Assembly (NCBI GenBank): GCA_033220425.1
Contig: CM065650.1
Coordinates: 1,426,001 to 1,490,000 of the forward strand
Source: Lepraria neglecta
Lineage: Eukaryota > Ascomycota > Lecanoromycetes > Lecanorales > Stereocaulaceae
Direction of reading: 5' to 3'
Length of the DNA stretch: 64,000 bases
Shown here: positions 26,850-38,396 of the stretch, piece by piece
How the letters are laid out: the number at the start of each line of letters is the position of its first letter
How positions within the stretch are numbered: position 1 is the stretch's first letter
Notes under the pieces: model-generated
Told to the model about the DNA's origin: nothing
Database searches by the model: none
What the model saw: only the letters and a program-made list of their open reading frames with translations
Translations under genes and position numbers: made by a program

Positions 26850-29800
26850 CGGTCTTCGTCCCTCTGCCTACCCTATTACCCTCTATATCCCCTACTACTA
26901 TAGCGCGAGGCTATAAGCTGGACCCCTACTAGCGAGAAGATATCCTCCGGCGAGCAGAAACCCGTCGACGTACCTCCTTCCTCCTACCCGATAACGATAC
27001 TAGTGCGGACGCTTAAGGCGCAGCCACTGTGTAGGATATCAGAACTATACCCTAACTATAATACTGGGTATTAAGGGAGCTAATAGCTGTAATAGTAGCC
27101 CTAATAGAACTCCGCTAGGAAAGAGACGCAGCTATATCCTATATTAAAGATTAGGAATTAATAACTACTAAACTAGACCAGGCGGCGGAAGCAGCGCAGG
27201 AAGCGTAGGCTTAGAGGCGAACTACCTAAGATAAATACCGAACTCTTAGATAAAGGAACTCCCAACTAGAAACCGAAGTCGGACGCCTAGAGGAGCAGGT
27301 TACTATATTGGAAGAAGGTATACCTCCGCGCTAAATAACCCCTAGCTCTACTATCAGTAGCAGTAAGCAGTATACCGCCAAAATATTAGACCCCCTACTA
27401 TTCTACTAGCTAGATAGAGATATCACCTTAGAGGACTAGACGTAACGTATCCGGGATAAGTTAATAGTGAATAAAGACTACTTTAAGGATAATACTACTA
27501 GAACTATCTATATTATCTCCCGTACTAGAGGTATTACCGCTAAGTAGATATACTCCTACCGTACTAAAGACCCTAATTACTTCGCTACCCCCGATAAGGT
27601 ACTAAGTATACTCTAAGACGTAATAGGTAACCCTAATAAGCGGTCGGATATATATCGAGAGTTCAAGGTACTTAAAATAAAGGTAACTAAAACCTTCGCT
27701 ATATTCCTACCAAAATTCTATAAGTATACTACTTACTTAAAACTTAACGAAGTAATTATAGTTAAGGAGTTAACTAAGAAGGTAACACCTCGCCTTTAAC
27801 GAGCTATCGCTACTAATACTATAGAATTTAATATAATTAAGGGACTTAGAGACTACTACTAATAGGTAGACAATTAGTTATATAATATAGACTCTACCTA
27901 TAAGTGTAAGAAGGAGTTAGTCAAACGCGTAATAGCCCCGCCTACTAGTTCTTCAAAAGTACCCCGAGTTACTACGTACACGCCCCCGATAAAGCGTCTA
28001 TCGGTTGAACTAGCCGTTATTATCGCCCCTAGACGTACTATCTCCCCGAAACCATCCTCCGGTAACTATTATAACTATAGTAAAGAAGGCTACTAGGCTA
28101 AGGACTACCCTATTCTAAAGAAAGAGGGAATCCGGAAAATCGCTACTAATAGCGAAGACTCGACGAGCTCTAAGGATAAGCTTAGAGCTAGCGGAAATAA
28201 GATAAATCGGTTAGAGGTTTCGGAAAACTAGAAGTCCTCAGGGAAGTCGCCCTTGAGGACCTACTATTCCTATTATTAGTAGATATTAGTAATCTATATA
28301 GAAGAAGATCATTTATATACCCTATTATATTACTTACTCAAGGAAAAGAATACTTATCTAAAGCCCTTACTAATACGGGTACTATAGTATATTCATTTAT
28401 TAGTGAAAAGGAAGCGTAACTCCTATCCGATTACCTTAACATCGTTTCTATACCTCTCGCTAAACTATATTACCTCTATAGCTATAACGGTAAGATACGA
28501 AAGAAACCCGTTATCTATACTATTTACCCTTCTATAAAAGTCTGCGATTATCTCGAGTCGACCGTGCCTATACTTATTGCTAACCTAGGTAACCAATATA
28601 TTATCCTTGGCAAGCTATAGATGAATAAGTATAAGGTCCTACTAGATATAGCGGATAACTATATCGTCTTCTTGCCTAGCCGTTATAATTATACCGGAGC
28701 TCCTTAGGCTCGCCTAAAGGCTTCGAAGGAACCTCTACTACCGCTCCTATCGCCTAAAGAAAATAAGGTACTTAATATCGCTGAGATTAGCGCTACCGTA
28801 TTCTATATATATATAAGGAATTAAAAGAAGCGCGACGTCTAATACTTCTCTATAACAATAGCTAAGTTAGAGAAGGCTATCTAGAAGGGATCTATACTAG
28901 ACTAGATCTATAAGGTATCGGAAGTAACGGAGGGGACAGTCGAGTAGAAGCTTCTCTAGGAATACTATAATCTTATTAACGTCTTTAACCGGAGTAAAGC
29001 AAAGGAACTACTACCGTATCAGTTATACGATTATAAGATTGAACTGGAATCTAGAAAGAAGCCCCCTCAGAGTCGTCTATACTCGATATCTAGATTTAAG
29101 CTCTAGAAGGTAAAGGAATACTTAGACGATAATCTTAAGAAGGGCTTCATCTTACCTAGTACGGCTCCCTATATATTACTAGTCCTTTTCGTCTAAAAGC
29201 ACGATAGAAGTCTCCGTTTCTGCGTCGACTATCGGAAACTTAATACCCTTATAATTCAGAACTACTATCCTATACCGCTTATTAAGGAAACGCTTACTCG
29301 CGTTATCGGATATAAATATCTTATAAAGCTAGATATTATTACCGTATTCAACAAGCTTCGCGTATATCTAGACAGCGAAGATCTTACGACGTTTACTACC
29401 TCCTTCGGAGCGTTTAAATACTATATCCTACTATTTAGCCTAACTAATAGATCTACGTCCTTCTAGTACTATATAAATAATACCCTCTTCGAATACCTAA
29501 ACGATTTCTACTAAGTCTATCTAGATAATATCCTAATCTATAGTAAGACGGAAAAAGAGTATAAGTAATATATACGAAAGGTCTTACTAAAGCTTCGGGA
29601 GGTAGGACTATAAGTTAATATCGAGAAATATAAATTCTATATCTAAGAGACAACCTTCCTCAGACTAATCGTATTAATAGAAGGTCTATATATAGACCCT
29701 TCTAAGGTTAAGGTTATTAGTAACTAGGAACCCCTAACTCGTCTAAAGGAGGTGCAAGTATTCGTTAGTTTCTATAACTTCTACCGCCGGTTTATAAAGG

Positions 29801-32035
29801 ACTTCTCGAAAACGGTTAGACCCTTAGTATTACTTACTAGAAAGGATTGTCTATTCCAGTAGTCTAAAGTATATTAGGCGGCCTTCGAGCGTCTTAAGAG
29901 TACGGTTACTAGTACCCTAGTACTTCGGTATTACGATAGATCCCGACCAGCGGTGCTGGAGATAGATTCGTCCGATTATATTAATAGCGGTGTCCTATCC
30001 CAAGCTGACGATGACGGAGTCCTTTATCCAGTTATATTCTATAGTAAGAACCTACTACCTGTAGAGTATAACTATAAGATCTACGATAAGGAGCTACTTG
30101 TAATCGTCCGCTACCTAGAATACTAGCGCCCTAAATTAGAATTAACTAATATCCCCGTCCAAATATTCACTGATTATAAGAGCCTTAAATATTTTATATA
30201 GATAAAGGAGCTAACGCGCCGTCAAGATCGATAGGCAGAGAAATTAGCTGATTTCAACTTCAAAATTATATACCGGAGTAGTAAATCCAACGGCAAAGTA
30301 GACGCCTTGATATATATACTGAACTTAGTACCTACTAATGACTAAGATAAGCGTCAAAAGCATTAATACCGTACTCTACTATCTCTAGAGTATTTTTAGA
30401 AATTCTCTAAGGATAGAGACCTTAAAGAGGGGGGTAGCGGTAACGATACTATATTAGATGAACGGATCAACGCGATAGCTGATAAAGATTTACCTCTATA
30501 CGTAAAGGTAGTACTGGTAAATAAGGAAGACGACGACTATTAGCGTATCCGTGATACCCTCGCGAAGGATCCATCTTAGATATTCGAGATAATCAACCTA
30601 CGTTATTGCTCTAGTTATAATAATATACTCTTCTATAAGGATTATCTTTGGGTTCTAGCAATAGCTGAGCTCCGTACGGACCTAATTAAGGAAAGCTATA
30701 ACTAACCTATATACGGCCATCCTAGTAGAGATAGGATACTTGAGTTAGTAAAGAGATAGTTCTACTAGCGTAGTATAAAAGATGAGATTACCCGCTATAT
30801 CTATAATTACCATATCTGCTAACGAAGTAAGGCCCCTCGAGACTAATATAATGGGCTACTGCAGGCTTTACCGGTGCCGGAGCAATACTAGTAAGATATC
30901 TCGATAGACTTTATTACTGGACTTCCCGTCTCGGAAGGGTATAATACTATATATACTATAGTGGACCGGCTTTCCAAAGAGCGCCACTATGCTCTATATA
31001 TTATAACCGATTAAGGCACGTCTACGGAAGCCACGGCCGACATCCTAATAAGATATATCTTCCGCTCGCATAGTCTCCCAGAGTCGATTATCTCTAATCG
31101 AGGGCTATAGTTCGTATCGTTGGTATAGAAGGTACTATATCAGCGACTAAAGATTAATATCAAGCTATCTACGGTATTCTATCCGGAAACTAACGGTTAG
31201 ACGGAACAGGCTAATTAAGACGTCGAGCGTTACCTGAGAACGTATTACTCGTATATATAAGATAATTAGTTCCGACTTCTCTCTATAGCCGAATTTACAG
31301 ATAATAACTCTATTACTAGTACTATAGGAATAACTCCCTTCTTTGCCAATAAAGGTTTCTACTCTCGGATATCTTTCTCTCTACCTATAGATACTAGATC
31401 TACGGCTTATAAGCGTATCTAGTATACTAAGGCGAATAATATCGTAGACCGTATAACGAGAGTCTTAGACTTTATAACCAAGTAATCCGTTATAAGCCGT
31501 AGGAGAATAATAGATTAAGCTAATAAGAAGCGGTCTAATATTATATACGATAAAGGAGATATAGTATTCCTATCTAGTCGGAATATAAGTATAGAACGTC
31601 CGAGTAGGAAACTGGATAATAAGATACTAGGACCGTTTAAGGTATTAGATAAAGTTGGATTATCTTACCGCCTAGAACTCCTATCTAGTATATAAATATA
31701 TAATGTCTTCTACCCTAGTCTACTACGAAAAGTATCTACAGACCCTTTACCTAGTCAGCGAACGGAGCCGCTAAGACCTATTATAGTAGATAACTAGAAA
31801 GAGTAGGAGATCGACGACATCTTAGATACTAGACTATTCGGTCGCGGCCGCTATCTATAGTTCCAGGTCCGATAGAAGAACGAGTAATAACCGGACCACC
31901 AATAGTACTATACGGATGGCAGCGAATTTGGCAACGCTTAGGATATAGTCGACGACTTCTATACGCGCTACCTGAACAACCCAGGTAGTCCGAGTCGGCT
32001 ATAGTCGCCTTGCCTTCCGTATTAGGGACAATACT
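26850..32035 (+). pseudogene. gag-pol fossil of C2
   Basis: Gag about 26900-28110 with zinc knuckle near 28070-28110; protease about 28340-28690; RT about 28980-29690; RNase H about 29920-30330; integrase about 30590-31500; chromodomain about 31810-32030. Broken many times. Confidence 0.87.
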
Positions 32036-32052
32036 TGCTTAAAGGGGGGTAG

Positions 32053-32266
32053 TGTCACGGCTTGGCCATTGCTTGCTTACTGTTGTTACCGATACGCGTA
32101 GTATAGAGTATAGTTATCGAACGTTCGATCATCGCTTAGCGCTCATGGCTAGCGGCTTGGCGCGCCTCTAAGACGCGTAGGCTTCATATATCTATCTTCT
32201 CTCCTTAGATATATTCTTCTAGTTATATTATACCCCTATCGACTCGCTCTAGGTAGGCCCCTAATA
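32053..32266 (+). repeat. LTR of C2 (3')
   Basis: 214 bp, preceded by a G-rich polypurine tract (about 32043-32050) and followed by the ATACC duplication. Confidence 0.93.
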
Positions 32267-32271
32267 ATACC

Positions 32272-33770
32272 CTTAGTAGGCGATTAGACTATATAGAAGA
32301 GAAGAACGTTATAGAGCGACTAATCCTAAAGAAAGAAGCGGACGGATTATTAGTACTATACTAGGTATTAGCTATAACCCTTTATATAACGGGACCTAAT
32401 ATAACTAATAGGATTATAAAGGTCTACGAAGATAATATATTTATAATAACCCTAAGGAAGGATTAGCTAGATACTATATTACTTAAATACTAGGAGAGGA
32501 CTTATCTACCTGAATAATACGTTAAGGAAGTAATTAGGGATTACTACGACGACCCTTTATAAGGTTACCTAGGAGTAGCTAAGACTATAGAACTCCTAGG
32601 ACGAGGATATATAGCGTCGAGACTTCGAATACGCGTTAAATAATATATTAAAAAATATATCTAGTACTAGTAGAATAAGGCGGCATAATACGCCAAGTAT
32701 AGATAAATATAGTTTACTCCCGTACTAGAATTACTATAGGATAATATTATAATAGACTTTATAATTAAACTACTACCTTTAAAAGATCCGGCTATATAGG
32801 ATACCTTTAACTTAATTATAGTTATTATAGATAAACTTATAAAGTATATAATTATAATACCTTTTAAGGAGATATATAAGGTAGAATAGTTAGCCTTTAT
32901 ACTACTCGATAAGTTAATAAGGGATTATAGTATACTAAAGTCGATAATATCCGATAGAGATAAATTATTTACTTCTAACTACTAGAAAACGCTTATAGTA
33001 GTAATTAGAACTAAACTTCGGATATTAATAGTATATTACCTATAGACTAATAGATAAATAGAATATATAAACTAGATAATAGAAGTATATTTAAGATATT
33101 ATATAAACTAGAAGTAGGATAACTAGGTTTTACTACTTCTAATAGTATAACTAGTATATAATAACAAGCGGTTAGATATAACCGGACTAACTCTATTCTT
33201 TACTAACTATAGAAAGAATATAAATATATTTCTATAACTAAGAAAGGGACCTAATATAGAAAGAGCCTTAGTTAAGGTAGAAGAGCTAAAGAATTTATAT
33301 AAGGATATATAAAGGTCTATTAAGAGCTCTAATAAGAAGTTAAAGGAATAGATTAATAAGAAAAGAAAGAATATTCCTTAGCTAAAAGAGGGGGATAAAG
33401 TATACCTTCTAATAAAAAATATAAGGATAATAAGACTAAGTAAGAAACTAGATTATATTAAGGTTAGACTATTCTTAATTAAATAGTTAAAAGGACTAGT
33501 TAACTATAAACTCTAACTACTACCTAATACTAAAGTATATCCGGTATTCTATATCTTACTCTTAGAGCTAGCGGACTCTAATATACCTCTCTAAGAAATA
33601 TTTTACTATAATATTAAGGAAGAAATAGAGTTCGAGGTTAAGAGGATTCTAAATTAGGTTAATTAGAAATATCTAGTTAAATAGAAAGGGTATAACGATA
33701 CCGAAAACATCTAGGAACCCCTTAAGAACCTCTAGAACTGCTAGGGCCTTCTATAGGAGTTCCGGGAACG
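32272..33770 (+). pseudogene. pol fossil of A2, 3' part (integrase, chromodomain)
   Basis: Continuation of A2 after C2: integrase zinc-binding part at about 32520-32700, core about 32740-33170, chromodomain about 33610-33760. Nearly identical in layout to 11849-13330. Broken many times. Confidence 0.85.
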
Positions 33771-33789
33771 ATCGGGAAGGAGGACTAAT

Positions 33790-34320
33790 CGGTTCCGGCT
33801 AGAAAGCCAAATTATTCGGACGAGACGTTAAATATCTAATTATTAGGAATACTTAGGATAGACCGCTAGTCTTCTTCTAACTCTTTAATATTCTATATCT
33901 CTCGGTCTATAATCTTCCGCTTTTTATTTTCAAGATATTTATACTATATCTAAAGGCGCGTTAGCGTAGTCTAAAGATATATAGATTCCTCTATTAATTT
34001 TCGTATATAATCCTTAAGCTCTTCGCGCGTATTTTTTAACTATAACTATACTTCCTTTTATTCTATCTTAATATAATGTATTTCAAGAGGCGATACTATA
34101 AGGTCGTATTTCCTACCGCTGCCTATATAGTTAGAATACCTATCGGACCCTATACCTATTAGGTACTATTTACCGCTAGTAATATATCGGGAGTATAGCC
34201 GTATAATAACTTCGTTTAGCTTACTAGCTAATACCGTTCGGTAGACGGTCGGTTTATCTAAATATTTAGTACGTCGGGGTAGTATAAAGGATGGATAGTT
34301 TCTTAGGACGAGAAATCTAG
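33790..34320 (-). pseudogene. Antisense coding-looking tract in A2
   Basis: Same position and frame character as the tract at 13340-13850, on the strand opposite gag-pol between chromodomain and 3' LTR. Broken in this copy; function unknown. Confidence 0.5.
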
Positions 34321-34333
34321 AAGAGGGAGCTAA

Positions 34334-34834
34334 TATTATAATTAGGAAATATAATCAGGGATACGTTTATAGAGCGTAGCGCCTGTTATAGTTCGAGTCG
34401 ACGAGTTAGTATCCGACTCGGATAGACCCTGAAGGCTTGGCATGTTAAGCGATAAGCGCAGTAGTTGTGATGAGCGCAGATGCGATTAGTACGATCAGTA
34501 CGATTAGGAAGACTTGGTATGTTAAGCGATAAGCGCAGTAGTCGTAATAAGCGCAGATACGATCAGTGCGATCAAGAATGCTTGGTATAGATTTCGTATA
34601 TCTATATATACGGAGTACTACTTACCACTTGGAGCATCGTGCTTAATTTACTATTCAATTGTTTACTATATACGATAGATCTCTTAGGCTAGGCACTAAA
34701 TATATATTACCTGATCGTATACTAGACCCGCTTAGTACTACTAAAGCCTGCTTTATACTCTTATCTAGTTATACCTCTATCCCTATTAAGAATCAATCTA
34801 TATATAATATATAGTACGCAACGTGTTCGTAATA
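34334..34834 (+). repeat. LTR of A2 (3')
   Basis: 501-bp family-A LTR with somewhat more TG and CA left than the 5' LTR. It ends at the GTAGA target duplication, after which B sequence resumes. Confidence 0.93.
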
Positions 34835-34839
34835 GTAGA

Positions 34840-35037
34840 CCGCTCCTTAAGCTTCTTCCTATAGGTAATATATAGCCGCTATTAGGCAGCTAGCGCACTA
34901 CTAAGAGCCTAGCTCCTGATAGCTACCAAGTCGGTCGAATATCATTCCGATCCACGCTAGCGCTCCGCGTACTAAGAGATATTAGAATAGCTTTACTAAT
35001 AAGGCAGACCCCTTCCAACATGATAGTTGGTATTATA
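34840..35037 (-). repeat. LTR of B, right piece
   Basis: Aligns with the second part of the solo B LTR (35954-36151) and ends with the same GGTATTA-type terminus. The sequence after 35037 does not match the solo copy, which fixes the LTR end. Confidence 0.9.
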
Positions 35038-35385
35038 GTTATATAATATCGGGATAATTTCATAAGTTCTAGAACCAAGCATACGCTTTCCAACGCCGTT
35101 TGAATTTTGAAATTTAGGTAAGATTTGGCTAAGGAAAGCTTAAATAACATGTTTTCCCCTGCGGAGCTCCCTAAAGCTACCCCGCAGCCGCCCCCGAGGC
35201 ACTAATATACTAAATCCTTAATAACTTTTAATACATTAGGGTTAGGGCTTAACTTTATATATATATAATATACTATAGATATCGGGCTTTCTAATTCAGC
35301 TTAAATTTTCTAAGTAGAGTATAAAATAAGTAAGATATAGTCTTTTTACGGTAATCTTCTGTGAAGATTACGGGCACTCACTTGT
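35038..35385. other. Low-copy spacer left of the island
   Basis: Flank of element B with TG and CA dinucleotides present, so not heavily RIPed. It contains two TTAGGG units at 35236-35247 and a short GC-rich stretch at about 35148-35200. I see no gene. The minus-strand open stretch that reaches in from 34923 is mostly LTR sequence. Confidence 0.5.
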
Positions 35386-35597
35386 CGTATATAGATGATT
35401 CTCAACGGGGATGGAGGTGTAACAGGGTAAGAGTATAAAGTAGGCTTCGAGTAATACTAAGCTGGTCTAGTATATAGTTTAGGTGATATATATTCAGTGT
35501 CTAGCCTAAGAGATCTATCGTATATAATCAAGTACAATAGATAGAAGTAGTAAGTTGAGCACAACGCTCCAAGTGGTGAGTAGTACTCTATATATAT

Positions 35598-36237
35598 TGT
35601 CAGGAGAAGGAAGCAAAAGTACTCTCTATATAGATGTTTTGAATAATATATTGAATAATATAATAATGAGAAATCTATGGAGCAAATTCTATATATAAGT
35701 GTGAGGTATACTCCCCGTCAGCGGGCCGTTATCGTTCCGTGAGATAGGCTCCTCGCTAGCGAACCGTTGCTGCGCCCTGGGAACTGCGTCCCGCTGGCGC
35801 TACGATGTTGGACTGCGGTTCAGCTTCCCGCTGTTGCTATACTACTGTATACAAAGGTATTCAAAGACGTGAAGTGGTTATATTACTGGCACAGTATAGG
35901 TGATTCTATATTAGAACTAATTACTAAGGATCCTTAGGAAAGAAGTGGGTAGACCGCTCCTTAAGCTTCTTCCTGCGGGTAATACATAGCCGCTATCAGG
36001 CAGCTAGCGCACTACTAAGAGCCTAGCTCCTGACAGCTGCCAAGTCGGTCGAATATCATCCCGATCCACGCTAGCGCTCCGCGTACTAGGAGATATCGGA
36101 ACAGCTTCACCAACAAGGCAGACCCCTTCCAATATGATAGTTGGTATTACAATAAGCATGCGCAAAGCTAGTGCTGAGATGTACCGTATGGTAGACTGAG
36201 ATATGCGCTCATGAGGTATGCATGTAGAACCATGACA
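35598..36237. repeat. Solo LTR of family D, split by a B LTR
   Basis: Begins TGTCAGGAG and ends ACCATGACA, flanked by the 5-bp duplication TATAT (35593-35597 and 36238-36242). Without the B LTR and its extra duplication it is about 183 bp. No internal region is present, so this is a solo LTR. Superfamily unknown. Confidence 0.75.
35700..36151 (-). repeat. Solo LTR of family B (intact)
   Basis: 452 bp from TGTGAGG to GTATTACA with target duplication ATAAG (35695-35699 and 36152-36156). It keeps CA and TG dinucleotides where the copy at 21855/34840 has lost them, so it escaped most RIP. Its orientation matches element B. Short open frames inside are incidental. Confidence 0.92.
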
Positions 36238-36389
36238 TATATAGCAATAGGAAATCCTCGCCAAGCATCTATGATCGTAATGATCGTATATGCGATCAAA
36301 GCGATCTAATATAGAATCAAAACGACCGCACTGCGATCAAGGTGATCACAAACTGTCCTGTCCAAAGTCCCTTTGCCCTTCGCGACAGT

Positions 36390-36416
36390 CCTATTAGAAC
36401 CCCTGGTTCTAATAGG
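36390..36416. repeat. Perfect 12-bp hairpin
   Basis: The arms CCTATTAGAACC (36390-36401) and GGTTCTAATAGG (36405-36416) pair exactly around a 3-nt loop. No gene ends here that would make it a terminator. Possibly an element end or a chance structure. Confidence 0.6.
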
Positions 36417-36504
36417 TAGGTAGGCGTAATTGATGTTAAGGCAGGAAGAACTAGGGCAGGTGGGCGGCGCTGATTGGTTGGTAGATACGTATATCCGTTA
36501 CTAC

Positions 36505-36632
36505 CAATTGATGAGGAAAGAGGCTCTTTATGAGATCTTTTGAATAATATAGTTGAATAAATATAATGATGAGAAATCTATGGAGCAAAATCTAGCTAAG
36601 AAGACATGCTTGCATGCATATAACCGTGACAC
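36505..36632. repeat. Fragment related to LTR D
   Basis: The stretch TTTTGAATAATAT through AATCTATGGAGC (about 36538-36588) matches 35638-35688 of LTR D, and the end CCGTGACA resembles the D terminus. The left boundary and target duplication are unclear. An open frame of 83 codons from 36553 runs across this fragment and LTR E and is not a credible gene. Confidence 0.45.
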
Positions 36633-36657
36633 TACGAGTCTACTTACTAGTCTTTAT

Positions 36658-36806
36658 TGTCATAGACTATCTCTACTACCAAGCCATTTAGGGCTGAGGC
36701 CCGCATATAAGCAGATTCTGCAACTCCGTATAGACAATCATGATCTATTATATTATTCAACACATCCGATCTCATCGATCTATCATCAGACGTCCGTACC
36801 GTGACA
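36658..36806 (+). repeat. Solo LTR of family E
   Basis: 149 bp from TGTCATAG to CGTGACA with target duplication TTTAT (36653-36657 and 36807-36811). It matches the inverted copy at 37096-37235 over most of its length; many differences are C/T or G/A. Unrelated to A-D as far as I can see. Confidence 0.85.
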
Positions 36807-36811
36807 TTTAT

Positions 36812-37034
36812 TCCTAGTTCTATTCCGCGAATCTATCTCCATTATTGGTAGGAACTTTTACGTCTTCTTGCCGGCCTTATCGCAAAGAGGCGCGGGCCGA
36901 ACCCACAAAGTAAGGAGCGGCCTTGGCATTCAAGAATGCTAAGCCGAAAATTAGATGACAAGTACATTCATCACAAATGTTGTGTAGAAGCAAGAAGCCA
37001 GAATGATATAGTGTAGCGGGAAACTCTTTATGGT
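36812..37034. other. Spacer, nothing recognised
   Basis: Normal base composition, no convincing frame, no RNA gene seen. Probably host sequence between two LTR insertions. Confidence 0.5.
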
Positions 37035-37092
37035 GCTAAAATTAGACAACTTCCATCAAAATGACCTTTGATGGAAGATTTCTAATTTTAGC
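37035..37092. repeat. 58-bp near-perfect hairpin
   Basis: Two 26-nt arms pair at 23 of 26 positions around a 6-nt loop (GCTAAAATTAGA pairs with TCTAATTTTAGC; CTTCCATCAAA pairs with TTTGATGGAAG). It ends within the GCAAG target duplication of the adjoining E LTR. It could be a miniature foldback element or the folded part of a transcript. Confidence 0.75.
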
Positions 37093-37095
37093 AAG

Positions 37096-37235
37096 TGTCA
37101 CGAAATGGACTGGGATCGATAAGATCTAATTGGTTGGTTGATATATAAGATGATGATCTCTATACGGAGTTGCAAAATCTGCTTATATACGGGCCTCAGC
37201 CCTAAATGGCTTGGCAGCAGAGATGGTCCATGACA
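37096..37235 (-). repeat. Solo LTR of family E, inverted copy
   Basis: 140 bp, reverse-complement relative of 36658-36806, flanked by the exact duplication GCAAG (37091-37095 and 37236-37240). Less C-to-T altered than its partner. Small open frames on both strands across its right end are incidental. Confidence 0.87.
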
Positions 37236-37240
37236 GCAAG

Positions 37241-38190
37241 CCGTCCCACAATGGCTAGGATGTCAATATTATGGGCGCAGAGGCGCCGTATTAATGATGT
37301 GTGGTCCAGTTGCCGATGGTGGCTATGGGATATATGCCTGTGGCTGTGCCTCCACGAACTACCACCTCTACGGGCACGGCTCATGGTTGCCTAAGACCGA
37401 TCATTATGGGACTACTCTAAGGGAGTTGTCTGCGCGCACGCATTCTACTCCCATCACGTGATGCAAACTCCCCGCTTTTTTTCACGCAGAGCGCTGCAAG
37501 ATACTACATGGGAAGCATCTTCTTCTTGTTACCTGCGATGGTCAAAAAAGGGAGCTTTTACACTCTACTAAGCAATCCACTTCAAGACGGCGATATACCT
37601 AGGCCTTCAACTGCCTTTGACTAGCGTTGACGGCAAAGCCTTTTCTCCCGCTGAGCTTAACGTACGCGCAATCACGCTCTGGGGATCTTTTGCCCTTGAC
37701 CAGTAAGTTCATCCACTTTGAGGTCGGTCTGAGCGAGCGTTGACAAACTCGTAAGGGCCTCTGCAACTTTCACCGTCCCAAACTTTGGATTATCGGGCAT
37801 CGGCCCGGACAGCGAGATCGCACAGACGGCAGCGAATAGATAGACAAATCAGTCATTCCGTCGATCGCCTCGCAGTCAGCCAGGCGCATCAATGCAGCGA
37901 GAAGTCGAAATCTGACCAATACAAGTCCACCGTCTTGGTTTCTGGAATGGCCCATTCATGTGTCTGGGCATCTGGGGAGGGGAAGAATCGGAACGATCAC
38001 TCCGAGAATCTGAAGTTGCATTGAAGCGCACACGAGGTGCAGAAATTCAAGACTCGCTAGCTTGCACTTTCTACACCTAATACGGAAGACATGAGAATTT
38101 TAATGTGGCAGGTTGGAAGTGAGAGTCAAGGACTTCGCGTTAGCCAACAATGTGGAGGAGCGAGTACTACTATGAAATGCAGAAATCTCC
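37241..38190. other. Single-copy-looking host DNA, no gene called
   Basis: Balanced base composition and no similarity to other parts of the window. Overlapping open stretches of about 60-80 codons exist on both strands around 37770-38024, but neither has recognisable features and they lie opposite each other, so I do not call them. A CACGTG palindrome lies at about 37455. Confidence 0.5.
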
Positions 38191-38396
38191 AGCTTGCATA
38201 AAGAGGGTTAGCTTGCATGTGAATGAAACTTACACCGGGCTTCTTTGACAAAACAACCTGATTACAAAGAACGGTATTGGCTGGGCTTCTCCAATCTAGG
38301 CCTTTTGAGCATAAGTTTCAGGCTTTCCCTCACTTTCTTTATCATGCACCCTCAGTCAAAACTTTACTGAAATCTACTCCAAACGCCATCCTCGAA
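38191..38396 (+). promoter_or_regulatory. Likely promoter/leader of the small secreted protein gene
   Basis: AGCTTGCA occurs at 38191-38198 and 38210-38217 and once more upstream at 38059-38066, which may be a regulatory repeat. CATAAAG at about 38198-38204 is a weak TATA-like site. A pyrimidine-rich tract at about 38322-38341, some 55 bp before the start codon, is typical of fungal transcription start regions. Inference only. Confidence 0.35.

Larger units (their letters stand above)
26318..32266 (+). mobile_element. Ty3/gypsy chromovirus C, copy C2
   Basis: 5949-bp element with two 214-bp LTRs and target duplication ATACC (26313-26317 and 32267-32271). It entered A2 only 41 bp from the site where C1 entered A1, yet with a different duplication, so the two events were independent. 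The order is gag, protease, RT, RNase H, integrase, chromodomain. Many RIP-type breaks. Confidence 0.95.
22109..34834 (+). mobile_element. Ty3/gypsy chromovirus A, copy A2 (holds C2)
   Basis: Full-length family-A element with LTRs of 510 and 501 bp and target duplication GTAGA (22104-22108 and 34835-34839), lying inside the B LTR. Without C2 it is about 6.8 kb, in the same order as A1. Its genes are broken by scores of RIP-type changes. Order of events: B, then A2, then C2. Confidence 0.95.
18546..35037 (-). mobile_element. Truncated Ty3/gypsy element B (holds A2)
   Basis: Minus-strand gypsy element. Its 5' LTR (452 bp when the A2 insertion is left out) lies at 21855-22108 plus 34840-35037, and its gag-pol runs from there towards lower coordinates. 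Integrase and 3' LTR are missing; the element stops near 18546 next to C4. RT and zinc knuckle are recognisable and differ from those of A and C, so it is a third gypsy lineage. Broken many times and probably older than A2. Confidence 0.82.
35386..36360 (-). repeat. Diverged family-A-like LTR fragment, split by LTR D
   Basis: 35386-35597 resembles the reverse complement of the family-A LTR and resumes at 36243-36360 (CAATAGGAAATCC onwards). The break is exactly the D LTR with its TATAT duplication. It is diverged and little RIPed, so it is a relative or an old copy, not a recent family-A member. Both outer ends are vague. Confidence 0.6.

Noticed and set aside
35236-35247. Two TTAGGG units suggesting an interstitial telomere
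   Set aside because: Only two units, with no further degenerate repeats beside them.
36004-36264. 86-codon minus-strand frame (and its relative at 34923-35150)
   Set aside because: Both lie in the B LTR in the two copies; open by chance in LTR sequence.
36553-36804. 83-codon open frame on the plus strand
   Set aside because: It runs over a D-related fragment and the E solo LTR; it is LTR sequence, not a gene.
36658-37235. Inverted repeat read as one DNA transposon with long terminal repeats
   Set aside because: Each arm has its own 5-bp duplication (TTTAT, GCAAG) and TG/CA ends, so they are two separate solo LTRs in opposite orientation.
37770-38024. Overlapping open frames on both strands
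   Set aside because: No start context, domain, signal peptide or splice pattern that favours either; they overlap each other.
38277-38396. Upstream in-frame ATG giving a 40-residue N-terminal extension
   Set aside because: It would bury a clear signal peptide; the stretch reads as a 5' leader with a pyrimidine-rich tract.
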